Positions 45,770-54,525 of a stretch of DNA of 64,000 nt are shown here, piece after piece. The stretch's first letter is position 1. Each line of letters starts with the position of its first letter. The stretch covers positions 229,797 to 293,796 of the forward strand of contig JAICUB010000001.1 in the NCBI GenBank assembly GCA_025936045.1. Direction: 5' to 3'. The stretch comes from Polyangiaceae bacterium. Its GTDB lineage: Bacteria; Myxococcota_A; Polyangia; Polyangiales; Polyangiaceae. The translations under genes and the position numbers were made by a program. The notes beneath the pieces are model-generated. The model did no database searches, was not told where the DNA came from, and saw nothing but the letters and a program-made list of their open reading frames with translations.

Positions 45770-48129
45770 ACATGGATTTGCCCGCGAAAGACCCGCCGCT
45801 TCGGCGCAGCAAGCAGAGTCTGCACAAGAAGTTCATTCGAACGCTGCTCCTCGTCGCGGGCATCATCGGTCTCTCCACGCTCGTCACGGTCGGAGTGATG
45901 AGCGCGCAGGCCTCGGCGGAGCACCTCCGCGCCGTGCAGCAGTACATCGAGGAGGGCATCGCGAGCAAAGGCAGCGTGCTCGCTCGCAATCACGCCCTCG
46001 CGCTCCGCGGCCTCACGCAGGACAACGCGTTTCTCGACATGCAGCGCCTGCTCGAACGCGCGATCAAGGACGACCCGGAGCTCGTCTACGGCGTGTACGT
46101 GAGCGCGGAGCGTGAAACGCTCGCGATGGCGCGGCGCCCGCTCGCCGAGGCGCAAACGACACCGGCGCGCGACGCCTGGCGGAGTCTCGGCTTGAGCGAA
46201 GCCGACGTGGTCCTCAAGGACGACCGCGTCGAACGGAAGCATCGTCTGGGCCAGGATCTGCTCGAGGTGGCGGCGCCCGTGCGGGACGAGGACGGCGAGC
46301 TCCTCGGCACCGTGCGCTACGGCCTCTCGACCAAGCGCATGCGGGACGCACTGTCGGTCGCGCGCGCGGACGCCGCCGCGCGCCTCAAGCATTCGCTCGC
46401 GTTGCTCGGGCTGCTCGTGAGCGTGGCGATGCTGGCAGGCGTCCTCGTCAGCCGGCGCCAGGCCCGGCGTATCACGCGGCCCATCTCCGAGCTCACGCGC
46501 GCGGCGGGTCTGCTCGCGCTCGGCGATCACGACGTGCGCGTGAACATCCGCTCGGAAGACGAGCTCGAGCTCTTGGGCGCTTCCTTCAACCGCATGGTGG
46601 AGGACCTCGGCGCCTCTTACCGCAGCCTCGGCGAGATGAACCGCACGCTCGAGCAGAAGGTAGCGGCCCGAACCGTGGAGCTCGCCGACATGAACCGCGA
46701 CATGCGGCTCGTGCTCGACAACGTCGACCAGGGCTTCGTCACGCTCTCGCCCGACGGCGTGATGGCGCACGCGCGCTCGCGTCAGGTCGGCGCTTGGTTC
46801 GGCGAAGTCGAAGGCGCTCAGACGTTTTGGCGTTACCTCGGACAGGCGAGCCCGGAGTTCGAGTCGGCGTTCGAGCTCGCCTGGTCGCAGATCGCGGAAG
46901 ATTTTTTGCCACTCGGCGTGTGCCTCGCGCAATTGCCGGAGCGGCTGGCGAGCGCGGGACGCACCTGGAGCCTCCGCTATCTGCCGTTCTTTCGCGACGG
47001 GAAGCTCGAGGGCGTGCTCGTGGCGCTCACCGACATCACGGAGCGGCTCGCACGCGAACGCGAGGACGCCGAGCACACGGAGCTCATGCAAGCGTTCAAG
47101 CGCTTGGTGCACGATCGCGCGGACTTCGAGGTGTTCCTCAGCGAGGCGGCGGCCATGGTCGCGAGCATCGCGGGGCACGAGCTCGACGAGTCGCCGGTGC
47201 TCCTGAAGCGCGCGCTGCACACGCTGAAAGGCACGTGCGCCTCGATGGGCCTTACCGTCGTCGCGCAGATTTGCCACGAGCTCGAGTCCGAGCTCGTCGA
47301 GAACGACCGCGTCGCGCCGGCACGTGTCGGGGAGCTCGAAGCGCGCTGGCGTGCAGTACTCGAGCACCTGACGAGCTCGGGGCTCAGGACGCAGCGCCTG
47401 GTCGAGATCCCGGAGAAGGAGTACGGGGAGCTCGTCACGCTCGTCTCCGAGGGCTCCGCCTCGCGTTGGGAGCTCGCGTTGCGCCTGGCCGCTTGGCAAG
47501 CCGAGCCCGTCGAAAAAGCCTTCGGCCGCCTGGGTCACCAGGCGATCGAGCTCGCGCGCCGTTCCGGCAAGGGTGCGCTGCGCGTCGTGATCGACGCCGG
47601 CGGCGTCCGTCTCGACCGCGGGCGCTTCGGAGCGTTCTGGAGCGAGCTCGTCCACGTCGTGCGTAACGCGGTCGACCACGGTATCGAGAGCCCCGACGAG
47701 CGCTCCGCGCGCGGCAAACCGCGCGAGGGCCTGTTGTCGCTGCGGGCGAGCTCGGAGAAGAACGAGCTCTGCATCGAGATCGCCGACGACGGGGCCGGCA
47801 TCGACTGGGAGGCCATCCGGCGTGCAGCCAAGGAGTGCGGCTTGGCGCACCGCACGCAGGCCGAGCTCCTGAACGCGCTCTGCCGCGACGGAGTGACGAC
47901 GCGCTCCGAGGTCACGTCGGTTTCCGGTCGCGGTGTGGGCATGGCAGCCGTTCTCTCGCGCGTGCGGGCGATGCACGGCGTGCTCGAGGTCGAGAGCAAG
48001 CTCGGACGCGGCACGACTTGGATCATCCGCTTCCCGGCTTCCGTCGAAAACGTGACCGGTTCGCGGAGCGGAGTCTTTCCGCCGCGCGCCGGCGCGAACA
48101 GTGCGCTCGATCGCTCGGAGCAACGCTGA
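45766..48129 (+). CDS. Membrane sensor kinase with HPt and CheA-like ATPase
   Basis: This 787-residue kinase starts at ATG 45766, inside the previous stop. The order of parts is: membrane span 23-45, periplasmic sensor ~46-206, span 207-229, HAMP ~230-282, coiled coil, PAS-like region ~312-430, HPt ~440-540 with phospho-acceptor His485 (RALHTLKGTCASMG), and a CheA-type ATPase with N-box ELVHVVRNAVDHGIE (627-641), ADDGAGID (673-680) and GRGVGM (721-726). Unlike CheA it has no CheW-like P5 domain, and unlike orthodox kinases it has no DHp His box. It should phosphorylate its own HPt and pass phosphate to the CheY-like protein encoded two genes downstream. Confidence 0.85.
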   Translation: MNMDLPAKDPPLRRSKQSLHKKFIRTLLLVAGIIGLSTLVTVGVMSAQASAEHLRAVQQYIEEGIASKGSVLARNHALALRGLTQDNAFLDMQRLLERAIKDDPELVYGVYVSAERETLAMARRPLAEAQTTPARDAWRSLGLSEADVVLKDDRVERKHRLGQDLLEVAAPVRDEDGELLGTVRYGLSTKRMRDALSVARADAAARLKHSLALLGLLVSVAMLAGVLVSRRQARRITRPISELTRAAGLLALGDHDVRVNIRSEDELELLGASFNRMVEDLGASYRSLGEMNRTLEQKVAARTVELADMNRDMRLVLDNVDQGFVTLSPDGVMAHARSRQVGAWFGEVEGAQTFWRYLGQASPEFESAFELAWSQIAEDFLPLGVCLAQLPERLASAGRTWSLRYLPFFRDGKLEGVLVALTDITERLAREREDAEHTELMQAFKRLVHDRADFEVFLSEAAAMVASIAGHELDESPVLLKRALHTLKGTCASMGLTVVAQICHELESELVENDRVAPARVGELEARWRAVLEHLTSSGLRTQRLVEIPEKEYGELVTLVSEGSASRWELALRLAAWQAEPVEKAFGRLGHQAIELARRSGKGALRVVIDAGGVRLDRGRFGAFWSELVHVVRNAVDHGIESPDERSARGKPREGLLSLRASSEKNELCIEIADDGAGIDWEAIRRAAKECGLAHRTQAELLNALCRDGVTTRSEVTSVSGRGVGMAAVLSRVRAMHGVLEVESKLGRGTTWIIRFPASVENVTGSRSGVFPPRAGANSALDRSEQR

Positions 48130-48653
48130 TGGGACCGCAAGACGGCCGCCTCGTGCTCGAGACGCTCATCCAGGGCTCGACGGTGGACCTCTTTCACACG
48201 GCGGGCATCGCCGTCGCGCCCGTTCCGGCCTCGCGCGTCGCCGCGAGCGAGATCGGTAGCCATGCCCTGATGGCGAGCATCAATTTCGGCGGTAGCGTCA
48301 TGTCGGGGACGCTCGGGCTCTTGGTTCCCGTCGGCGTCTTCGAGCTCGTCAAGCAGGATCCCGCGCGTCCGTTCACGGGCCTCGCGTGGGTGCAGGACAG
48401 CGTCAATCAGCTGCTCGGCCGCATCAAGTCGCGCTTGCTGCAGTTCCAGATAACGCTACAGATGGGGCTCCCGATGTGCCTCGACGACAAGGCGCTCAGG
48501 CACATGGCCGCTCAGGGCATCCTCGCGGCCTATCGATTTCGCACGCTCCGCGGCGAAATCAGCGTCACGCTCGCGGGCAAGGTAGACTACTCGAAGCTCA
48601 ACTACTCGAATCAGGTGACCTTCGTGACCGAGGGGGACATCATCATCTTCTGA
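48129..48653 (+). CDS. CheX-like chemotaxis phosphatase family protein
   Basis: This 174-residue protein begins one base before the end of the kinase stop (TGATG overlap). The fold pattern resembles CheX/CheC phosphatases: GSHALMASINFGGSVMSGTL, then WVQDSVNQLLGRIKSRLLQF and GLPMCLDD. In the family the helix carries E/D-x-x-N, which attacks CheY-phosphate. Here DSVN fits that pattern. It most likely dephosphorylates the neighbouring CheY-like protein. The family call is moderate because similarity is low. Confidence 0.65.
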   Translation: MGPQDGRLVLETLIQGSTVDLFHTAGIAVAPVPASRVAASEIGSHALMASINFGGSVMSGTLGLLVPVGVFELVKQDPARPFTGLAWVQDSVNQLLGRIKSRLLQFQITLQMGLPMCLDDKALRHMAAQGILAAYRFRTLRGEISVTLAGKVDYSKLNYSNQVTFVTEGDIIIF

Positions 48654-48687
48654 TGTCTAGACGAGGTCGCGTGAACAGGAACGGCAC

Positions 48688-49050
48688 ATGGCAGTGAAGA
48701 AGATCCTGATCGTAGACGACTCGGAGACGATCCGGCAACGCGTGGTCGGGGCGCTCGAACAGGCGGGCTTTGCCACGGCGACGGCGCGTGACGGCGTGGA
48801 AGGTCTCGTCGCCGTCGAGCAGCAAGCCCCCGCGCTCGTCATTCTCGACGTGAACATGCCGCGCATGAACGGCCTCGACATGCTCGAGAAGCTCGACTTG
48901 AAGACCTCCGGTCTGCCCGTGCTGCTCTTGACCACCGAGGTTCAACCCTCGCTGATGGAGCGCGCCAAGAAGGCGGGCGCGCGCGGCTGGATGGTCAAGC
49001 CGGTGAATCTCGAGCAGCTCGTCGCGACGGTGCGGAAGGTCGTCGGGTGA
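48688..49050 (+). CDS. CheY-like single-domain response regulator
   Basis: This 120-residue receiver domain has no output domain. It carries the acidic pair (LIVDDSETIRQR), the phospho-acceptor Asp in LVILDVNMPRMNG, the Thr switch in LLLTTEVQPS and the Lys in GWMVKPVN. All are intact. It is the last gene of the rightward operon, 34 bp after the CheX-like gene. The target may be a motor, a cytoskeletal system or another phosphorelay protein. Confidence 0.92.
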   Translation: MAVKKILIVDDSETIRQRVVGALEQAGFATATARDGVEGLVAVEQQAPALVILDVNMPRMNGLDMLEKLDLKTSGLPVLLLTTEVQPSLMERAKKAGARGWMVKPVNLEQLVATVRKVVG

Positions 49051-49064
49051 CGGTCGGTTTTTAG

Positions 49065-49137
49065 GGTGACTGACGGGGATCGAACCCGCGACAGCCGGAG
49101 CCACAGTCCGGCGCTCTACCACTGAGCTACAGCCACC
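49065..49137 (-). tRNA. tRNA-His (anticodon GTG)
   Basis: The minus strand folds as a cloverleaf with an extra 5' G (G-1) facing C73, the hallmark of histidine tRNA. The acceptor is GTGGCTG/CAGTCAC, the anticodon loop CTGTGGC (GTG) lies between CCGGA/TCCGG, and the T loop is GGTTCGATCC. The 3' CCA is not encoded. It is convergent with the CheY-like gene, 14 bp away. Confidence 0.95.
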
Positions 49138-49171
49138 GTGATGGTTGCCCCCGGGGGACCGGGGCGGCGGA

Positions 49172-49201
49172 GTCTTAGCGCAAGAGCAAAGCGTCGTGCA
49201 A
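49172..49201 (-). promoter_or_regulatory. Possible tRNA-His promoter
   Basis: On the minus strand, TTGCAC (49201-49196) and TAAGAC (49177-49172) are separated by 18 bases and lie about 35 bases before the tRNA. The -10 match is weak. Confidence 0.3.
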
Positions 49202-49231
49202 CCGGGCACCGGCCAGCGGGAAATCGGGAGG

Positions 49232-50260
49232 TTAGAGGTGCCAAAAGCCGCGCGCGCCCGTGAGCGCGCGGTCGAGCTCGAGGCCGTGGCGCGTGTCCGC
49301 GCGGAGCGAGCCCGGGGGCGGGGGAGGCGAACCGCCGAGCAGCGCGTCGAGCGACGCCGTGAGGGATGCTTGTAGCGCGTCGAGGTCGTAGCCGCCCTCG
49401 AGCACCATGCCCACGGGGGTGCCGGCAGCGAGCGAGCCTTTGAGCACGTGCATGAGGCTGCCGTAGCCCCCTGCCGAAAGGCGCATCTGCGCGAGCGGGT
49501 CGGCGACGTGCGCATCGAAGCCCGCGCTCAAGAGCACGAGGCTCGGCGCGAGCTCGCTCGCGACGGGCGCGACGATGCGTCCGAACGCTGCCGCGTACGC
49601 GGCGTCGTCCGCGCCCGCGGAGAGTGGCACGTTCACCGTGAAGCCGCGCCCGTCCCCCGCTCCGTTTTCGGGCACGTCACCGCTGCCGGGATAAAACGGG
49701 AACTGATGCAGCGAGACGAACGTCACGCTCGGGTCGGCGTAAAAGGCCTCTTGCGTGCCGTTGCCGTGATGCACGTCGAAGTCGATGATCAGCACGCGCT
49801 CGGCTCCGCGGGCGCGCGCGTGGGCGGCCGCGATCGCCACGTTGTTGAGCAAGCAAAAGCCCATCGCGCCGCTCGGCCGCGCGTGATGACCCGGTGGTCG
49901 CAAGAGTGCGACGCCGTGCGCGATCGTCCCGTCGAGCAGCGTGTTCACGAGCTCGATGGCGCCGCCCGCGGCTAGCCGTGCAGCGCCGGCCGAAGCAGGG
50001 GCGAGATACGTGTCGGCATCGAAGTACGACCATTTGCCGGCCGAACGGCCGAGGAGGTCTATGTATGCAGGTGTGTGAACGCGCGCGAGCTCGTCGTCGC
50101 TTGCGGGGCGTGCGAGGACGCGTCGAATGCTTGCCTTCCCCTCGAGGGCGGCCACGGCACGCCGCGCTGCGAGAAGACGCTCGGGCCGTTCGGGATGCTC
50201 GGACGGCGGCCGATGCTCGTCGAGGGCGGCGTCGTCTACGACCGCGAGGGACGGCAGCAT
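49232..50260 (-). CDS. Histone-deacetylase-family amidohydrolase
   Basis: This is a 342-residue zinc enzyme of the class II HDAC / acetylpolyamine amidohydrolase group. Active-site blocks are LLRPPGHHARPSGAMGFCLL (His-His), LIIDFDVHHGNGTQEAFYAD (Asp/His zinc ligands), SLHQFPFYPGSGD and LLSAGFDAHVADPLAQMRLS (Asp/Tyr region). Motifs for metal binding are intact. Bacterial members deacetylate acetylated polyamines or proteins. It lies between tRNA-His and a HAMP protein, monocistronic. Confidence 0.92.
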   Translation of the reverse strand: MLPSLAVVDDAALDEHRPPSEHPERPERLLAARRAVAALEGKASIRRVLARPASDDELARVHTPAYIDLLGRSAGKWSYFDADTYLAPASAGAARLAAGGAIELVNTLLDGTIAHGVALLRPPGHHARPSGAMGFCLLNNVAIAAAHARARGAERVLIIDFDVHHGNGTQEAFYADPSVTFVSLHQFPFYPGSGDVPENGAGDGRGFTVNVPLSAGADDAAYAAAFGRIVAPVASELAPSLVLLSAGFDAHVADPLAQMRLSAGGYGSLMHVLKGSLAAGTPVGMVLEGGYDLDALQASLTASLDALLGGSPPPPPGSLRADTRHGLELDRALTGARGFWHL

Positions 50261-50419
50261 GACGCAGCGAGCCTAGCGCGCCGGAAGCGACCTTTCACTA
50301 GCGAGCGACGCGCGCGCCGACCTCCGATACTGGAGGAAACGGGGCGACGGGTGATAGGCTCGGCCTCGATTGCAGAGCGCCGACGTCCGGCGCCCGCTTA
50401 ACCGCAAGGGGAAGAGCCA

Positions 50420-51604
50420 ATGCGCTCCAAGATCATCGTCGTCAACGCCGGGATCGTGATCCTGGTCGCGCTCCTGTCGTACGTGCTGCTCGCGACCCAG
50501 ATCAAGAACGTCGTCTCCGATCCCGCGGAGCGAAAGCACGAGGTCGAGCGCTCGCTCCGCGCGGCGAACGCCCAGCTCGCCCTGGACGCCCTCCGTCTCG
50601 AACGTTGGCTCGAGAAGAACGTCAATTCGGACGCGATGCACGGCGTCTATGGCCTCGCGACCCCCGAAGCCCGCCAGCAGGCGGCCCTGAACGAGGCCAA
50701 TCGGCTGCGCGACGCGGCTCAGGGCGACGAGCAGTTCACCGGCATGCCGCCCTCGCTCGTGGCGCTGGTGGACGACCAGGGGGTCGTCATCAGCCGCGAC
50801 GGCTCGAACCTGATGCGGGGAGAGAAGCTCGCGCAAGCATACCCGGTGCTCGCCGACGCTCTGAAGTCCGGGCGCGCGGGGAGCAGCGTCTGGATCAATC
50901 GCCAACGGCAGGAGCAGCTGCTCGTGAGCTACGCCGTGGTGCATTCCGAGAACGGCGCGGTCGTCGGTGCGGTCGTCATCGGTACGCCCATCAACGACGA
51001 GCGCATGACGCGGACGAGCGAGCTCACGAGCGGCACGCTGCTCGTCTTCGCGCGGGTCTCGGACGCCGGCCTCGAAGCGGTCGCCGACGGCGGCGGCGCG
51101 AAGGACTCGAACGCCGCGCAGTCCGCGACGAGCGGCCCCGTCGCCGCTGCCGCGAAGGCCGCCATCTCCTCGAAGGGCATAGCCAACGCCGATTCCGCGA
51201 TCAACGGCGACCTCTTCGGCGTGATGCCCGTCGAGGGTTACGGCTCGACGGACGCGGTGCTCGTGGCCTCGGTCCCCGCCTCGCGCGTGGAGAGCACGGC
51301 CTCCTTGCTCTGGCCGGTGCTGGCCGTCGGGGCGCTCGGCCTCCTCATGGTCGGCTTTGCCGGATACCTCCTCGGCAACTACATCTCCCAGCCCGTCTCG
51401 GAGCTCGAGGACGGCCTCCTCGCCATCATCAACGGCCAGCAGGATCTTCGCTTCCAGATCGAGCACGACGAGCTCGGCGGGCTCGTATTTCGCATCAACT
51501 CGCTGTTGAACGCGATGACCGGCGTGCCCGAGGACACGACGGACGACCAAGGCCGGCCCTCCAAGGCCCCGAGCGCCAACGATTTTCAAGAACCGGCGGA
51601 GTGA
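50420..51604 (+). CDS. Membrane sensor-like protein with HAMP domain, no output domain
   Basis: This 394-residue protein has an N-terminal membrane anchor (IIVVNAGIVILVALLSYVLL), a large periplasmic Cache-like sensor region (~26-298; PPSLVALVDDQGVVISRDGS, QEQLLVSYAVVHSENGAVVG), a second span (LLWPVLAVGALGLLMVGFAG) and a HAMP domain (SQPVSELEDGLLAIINGQQD, LRFQIEHDELGGLVFRINSL). The protein ends in a short tail without kinase, cyclase or methyl-accepting module. It may be a sensing adaptor. The next gene encodes a HEAT-repeat protein in the same direction, 54 bp away. Confidence 0.75.
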   Translation: MRSKIIVVNAGIVILVALLSYVLLATQIKNVVSDPAERKHEVERSLRAANAQLALDALRLERWLEKNVNSDAMHGVYGLATPEARQQAALNEANRLRDAAQGDEQFTGMPPSLVALVDDQGVVISRDGSNLMRGEKLAQAYPVLADALKSGRAGSSVWINRQRQEQLLVSYAVVHSENGAVVGAVVIGTPINDERMTRTSELTSGTLLVFARVSDAGLEAVADGGGAKDSNAAQSATSGPVAAAAKAAISSKGIANADSAINGDLFGVMPVEGYGSTDAVLVASVPASRVESTASLLWPVLAVGALGLLMVGFAGYLLGNYISQPVSELEDGLLAIINGQQDLRFQIEHDELGGLVFRINSLLNAMTGVPEDTTDDQGRPSKAPSANDFQEPAE

Positions 51605-51658
51605 CGACCGGCGCCCAAAAGTGCTACTCCGTCCCCCACACGGAAACGGACGGAACCC

Positions 51659-52399
51659 TTGGGCATCTTCGATTTTTTAGGCGGTAAGGGCAAAGGCGGC
51701 GAGCGGCCGAGGGCTGCCAAGGACCTGGCGCGGCTCGAGCGCATGGTCGGCAACAAGCTTTCGCAGAACTACGATCGTCAGGCGGCGATCGACGAGCTCG
51801 CGAAGATCGCCGACGCCGCGAGCGCCGCCGCGCTGCTCAAGCGTTTCGACTGGAACCTCGAGCCGTCGATCACCGATCAGGAAGAGAAAGCCTCGTGCCT
51901 GGCCGGCATCGTGGCCTCGGGCGAGGCCGCGCTCGATCCGATTCGGCGCTACTGCAAGAAGGCGGAGAGCCTCACCTGGCCGCTCAAAGCGCTCGTCGAG
52001 ATCGTGCCGGCGGAGCGCGTCCCCGAGGAGATGCTCGCGATCCTCGACCAGTTCGATACCGAGTACATGCGCAATCCGGAGCCGAAGGTCCAGCTCCTGC
52101 ATTCGCTCGAGGAGTACCCGTCGGAAGACGTGCGCATCGCGGTCGAGCCGTTCCTCTCGGACGCGAGCGAGACGGTGCGCTTCACCGCGGCGAACACGGT
52201 GTTCGCGGTCAACGACGCGCAGAGCGTGCCGGCGCTCGTCGCGACGCTCGACGGTGAGGAGTCCCTGCGCGTGAGAAATCGCATCGCGCAGGGGCTCGCC
52301 GAGCGCGCCTTCGCGATCCCCGAAGAGCTCCTCGCAAGCTGCAAGAAGAGCCTACCGCAGGGCTACACGCTCCGCGGCGACCACGTCGAGAAGACCTGA
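51659..52399 (+). CDS. HEAT-repeat protein
   Basis: This 246-residue cytoplasmic protein starts at TTG 51659. That start is fixed by the natural reading GIFDFLGGKGKGGERPRAAK and the absence of an ATG. Helical HEAT repeats run through ~30-235 (DRQAAIDELAKIADAASAAA, PSEDVRIAVEPFLSDASETV, QSVPALVATLDGEESLRVRN), the kind used for protein-protein contacts. It follows the HAMP membrane protein and may be its cytoplasmic partner. Confidence 0.7.
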   Translation: MGIFDFLGGKGKGGERPRAAKDLARLERMVGNKLSQNYDRQAAIDELAKIADAASAAALLKRFDWNLEPSITDQEEKASCLAGIVASGEAALDPIRRYCKKAESLTWPLKALVEIVPAERVPEEMLAILDQFDTEYMRNPEPKVQLLHSLEEYPSEDVRIAVEPFLSDASETVRFTAANTVFAVNDAQSVPALVATLDGEESLRVRNRIAQGLAERAFAIPEELLASCKKSLPQGYTLRGDHVEKT

Positions 52400-52413
52400 G
52401 CTCCCGTAAATGC

Positions 52414-52457
52414 GGCAACGGCGCGCCGCTCTCCGCGACGCGCCGCTCACCGTTGCC
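52414..52457. terminator. Hairpin between convergent genes
   Basis: GGCAACGG (52414-52421) pairs with CCGTTGCC (52450-52457); an inner CGCG pair also matches. It lies in the 94-bp gap between the HEAT gene and the convergent barrel gene. There is no T-run. Confidence 0.5.
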
Positions 52458-52493
52458 TCCCGCGCGGCGCCCTTTCGGACACCGCGCCCGGGC

Positions 52494-53375
52494 TCACTCG
52501 CTGAGGCGAACCTTCGTCGGCAGGTTCATGTTCCAGCTGATCGTCAGCATCTGCTGGAAATGGAAGCGCTCGTCAGCCGACGTGATCTTGTTGTCGGGGA
52601 ATTCGCCGTCCTTGCCGCCGCCGGCCGTGTCGAAGCCGCCGGTGTTCCACGCGATCGGCAAAAACCGCCATTCGACGCCGAGGGCGCTCCACTGATTCGC
52701 GTAGAAACTGAAGCCGAGGCCGAAGGTCGGCGCCACGGCGACGTGCGAGGACGTCGGGAAGTTGTGAACGTTGTCCGACGTGCAGTCGGTGCAGTTGGCG
52801 CGCTCGGTAATGCCGACGATCGCCGGGCCGCCGAAGATGTAGAGATCCGTATCGAGGTAGATGCTCTGGAAGAGAGCGAGCTTGCCGCGGAACGGAATCA
52901 CCGAGATTTGCGGGGTGAGGATCCAGTCGAGGCTGCCGAGCTGCTTGTCGAAGTTCGGGCCTAGGTTCACCGCCGTCAAGCGCCGCTCGGTATCGAGCGG
53001 ATTGCCCATCGCGCGCACGACACGGTCGTGGTTTCGCGACTGGATCTGGTCGGTGAGGTACGTGTCCATCTGGATCAGCTTGCCGTAGCCGCCCCACACG
53101 CCGATCTCGAGCCAGTCGGTGAAGTTGTAACCGAGCCTAGCGCCGAGAAACATCGTGCGCCGGTACTCGTCCAAGATGGTGAACGAGATGCCGGGGCTGA
53201 ACTCGAAGCGGCCCTGACGATGCAGCCGCAGCTTGCGGACGGCTGGGGCGCCTGCGAGCGGCCCGGTGAGGAGAATCTCCTGGGCGTCGGCCGGCTTTGC
53301 GAGGCCAAAGGTGGCCGCCGCAGCGATGATTCCGGCCAGTAGGCGCGTCGTGAGTTTGCGAGTCTTGGTCTTCAT
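52494..53375 (-). CDS. Outer-membrane beta-barrel protein (second of a pair)
   Basis: This 293-residue protein has a signal peptide (LLAGIIAAAATFGLAKPADA) and repeated amphipathic strands (GRFEFSPGISFTILDEYRRT, MFLGARLGYNFTDWLEIGVW, IYLDTDLYIFGGPAIVGITE, FGLGFSFYANQWSALGVEWR). The last strand ends in charged residues rather than Phe. It is similar in type to the upstream barrel gene 16 bp away (same operon). Deltaproteobacterial barrels of this class are often annotated only as outer-membrane beta-barrel domain proteins; the role is unknown. Confidence 0.75.
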   Translation of the reverse strand: MKTKTRKLTTRLLAGIIAAAATFGLAKPADAQEILLTGPLAGAPAVRKLRLHRQGRFEFSPGISFTILDEYRRTMFLGARLGYNFTDWLEIGVWGGYGKLIQMDTYLTDQIQSRNHDRVVRAMGNPLDTERRLTAVNLGPNFDKQLGSLDWILTPQISVIPFRGKLALFQSIYLDTDLYIFGGPAIVGITERANCTDCTSDNVHNFPTSSHVAVAPTFGLGFSFYANQWSALGVEWRFLPIAWNTGGFDTAGGGKDGEFPDNKITSADERFHFQQMLTISWNMNLPTKVRLSE

Positions 53376-53391
53376 GCCTGGCCCTTCGCGC

Positions 53392-54390
53392 TCACTTCGG
53401 CAACCGGTAGTCGAACGAGAACGGGATAAAGATCGAAACGCCGAGCTGCGCTTGGACGTTGTTCGTCAGATGGCTGTTCGTGTCGTACCACTGCGACGAA
53501 TCCTTCGGGTTCGTCGTCGAGATCGTGAGCTTCTCGAGCTTGTCGTTGAACGCATAATCGCGAAGCTCGAGCGTGGCGGCGAGCCAGCGATTGACCCAGA
53601 CGCGCAACCCGGCACCCGCGTTGACCTGAAGGCCTACCTTCCAGTCGAAGTTGCGGTTGTCGGGATCGACGACGGCGATTGGTCGATCGCTGATGGCGCC
53701 GACTCCGCCGACCAAGTACGCGTCGTACTGGAAGATGAAGTCGCTCAAGAACGCGAACTTGCCGTACGCGAACACGTAGCCCACCTGCACCCCCGCCATC
53801 CACTGGTACTCGGTGAGCGGAACGGCGACGCGCGCGGCGCGGCGGACTTGCGCGTTGAACGACTGGTCCTGGTTGAACGGCTGGAAGTACTCGCCGTTCA
53901 AGCCGACGAACAGCACGTTCGAGATGTAGTAGTTGAAGCCGAGACCAGGGCCCGGGTGCTGGATGAACTGATCGTTCAAGGAGAACGACCAGAACGGAGC
54001 AAGCTCGAAGCGGCGCACGCGCAGCGCGAAGATCTGCTGCACGGCGTAGAGCGGCTCCTTGAATTTGCGAGCCGCTTCCTTGTCCATGTCGAGGTTGGGA
54101 CAAGCCGTCGGATCGATCTTGCAGATGTCCTCCAGGCCTTCGCCGCCCGGGACGTCTCCGCCCGGAGTCGCCTCACCGCCCGGAGTTGCTTCTCCAGTGG
54201 TCGCATCACCCGTTCCGGTTGCATCTCCCGCGGCTGCGTCACCCGATGCCGTTGCATCACCACTCGTGTCCGCAGATGCGGAAACGGACGCGGAAGCAGC
54301 GGCCTTGCCTTTGGCTTTCTGCGCCCAGCCGTAATTGGGGACGAGCCAAAGGGCCGTTGCTACCAGTAGCCCGACGCCAGTTTTCTTCAT
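53392..54390 (-). CDS. Outer-membrane beta-barrel protein with Ala/Gly/Thr-rich leader
   Basis: This 332-residue protein has a signal peptide (LLVATALWLVPNYGWAQ). A low-complexity, Asp/Ala/Gly/Thr-rich segment (about 27-90, repeats of GDAT/GEAT) precedes a short helix with two Cys (DICKIDPTACPNLD) and then a barrel (FELAPFWSFSLNDQFIQHPG, GLGFNYYISNVLFVGLNGEY, MAGVQVGYVFAYGKFAF, VSIFIPFSFDYRLPK). It is the first gene of the barrel operon, with a clear promoter/operator 100 bp upstream. The low-complexity segment is probably periplasmic. Confidence 0.75.
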   Translation of the reverse strand: MKKTGVGLLVATALWLVPNYGWAQKAKGKAAASASVSASADTSGDATASGDAAAGDATGTGDATTGEATPGGEATPGGDVPGGEGLEDICKIDPTACPNLDMDKEAARKFKEPLYAVQQIFALRVRRFELAPFWSFSLNDQFIQHPGPGLGFNYYISNVLFVGLNGEYFQPFNQDQSFNAQVRRAARVAVPLTEYQWMAGVQVGYVFAYGKFAFLSDFIFQYDAYLVGGVGAISDRPIAVVDPDNRNFDWKVGLQVNAGAGLRVWVNRWLAATLELRDYAFNDKLEKLTISTTNPKDSSQWYDTNSHLTNNVQAQLGVSIFIPFSFDYRLPK

Positions 54391-54490
54391 CGATGCCTCT
54401 TACTGCTTTCCCGGCGACAGGTACCCGCAAGCACGCCCGCAACTACCCGCAATCATTGGAAATTTCAGCGATTCGAACAACGGCCCGGGC

Positions 54491-54520
54491 ACTATATCAT
54501 GCGAAATTTCGCAGGATCAA
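54491..54520 (-). promoter_or_regulatory. Promoter with palindromic operator for the barrel operon
   Basis: On the minus strand, -35 TTGATC (54520-54515) and -10 TATAGT (54496-54491) are 18 bases apart. The spacer contains the perfect 14-bp palindrome TGCGAAATTTCGCA (54500-54513). A second GAAATTTC lies at 54459-54466, 44 bp (about four turns) downstream. This arrangement suits a repressor bound over the promoter, and the second box could support cooperative binding. The start of transcription would be near 54484, about 95 bases before the ATG. Confidence 0.6.
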
Positions 54521-54525
54521 CCACC

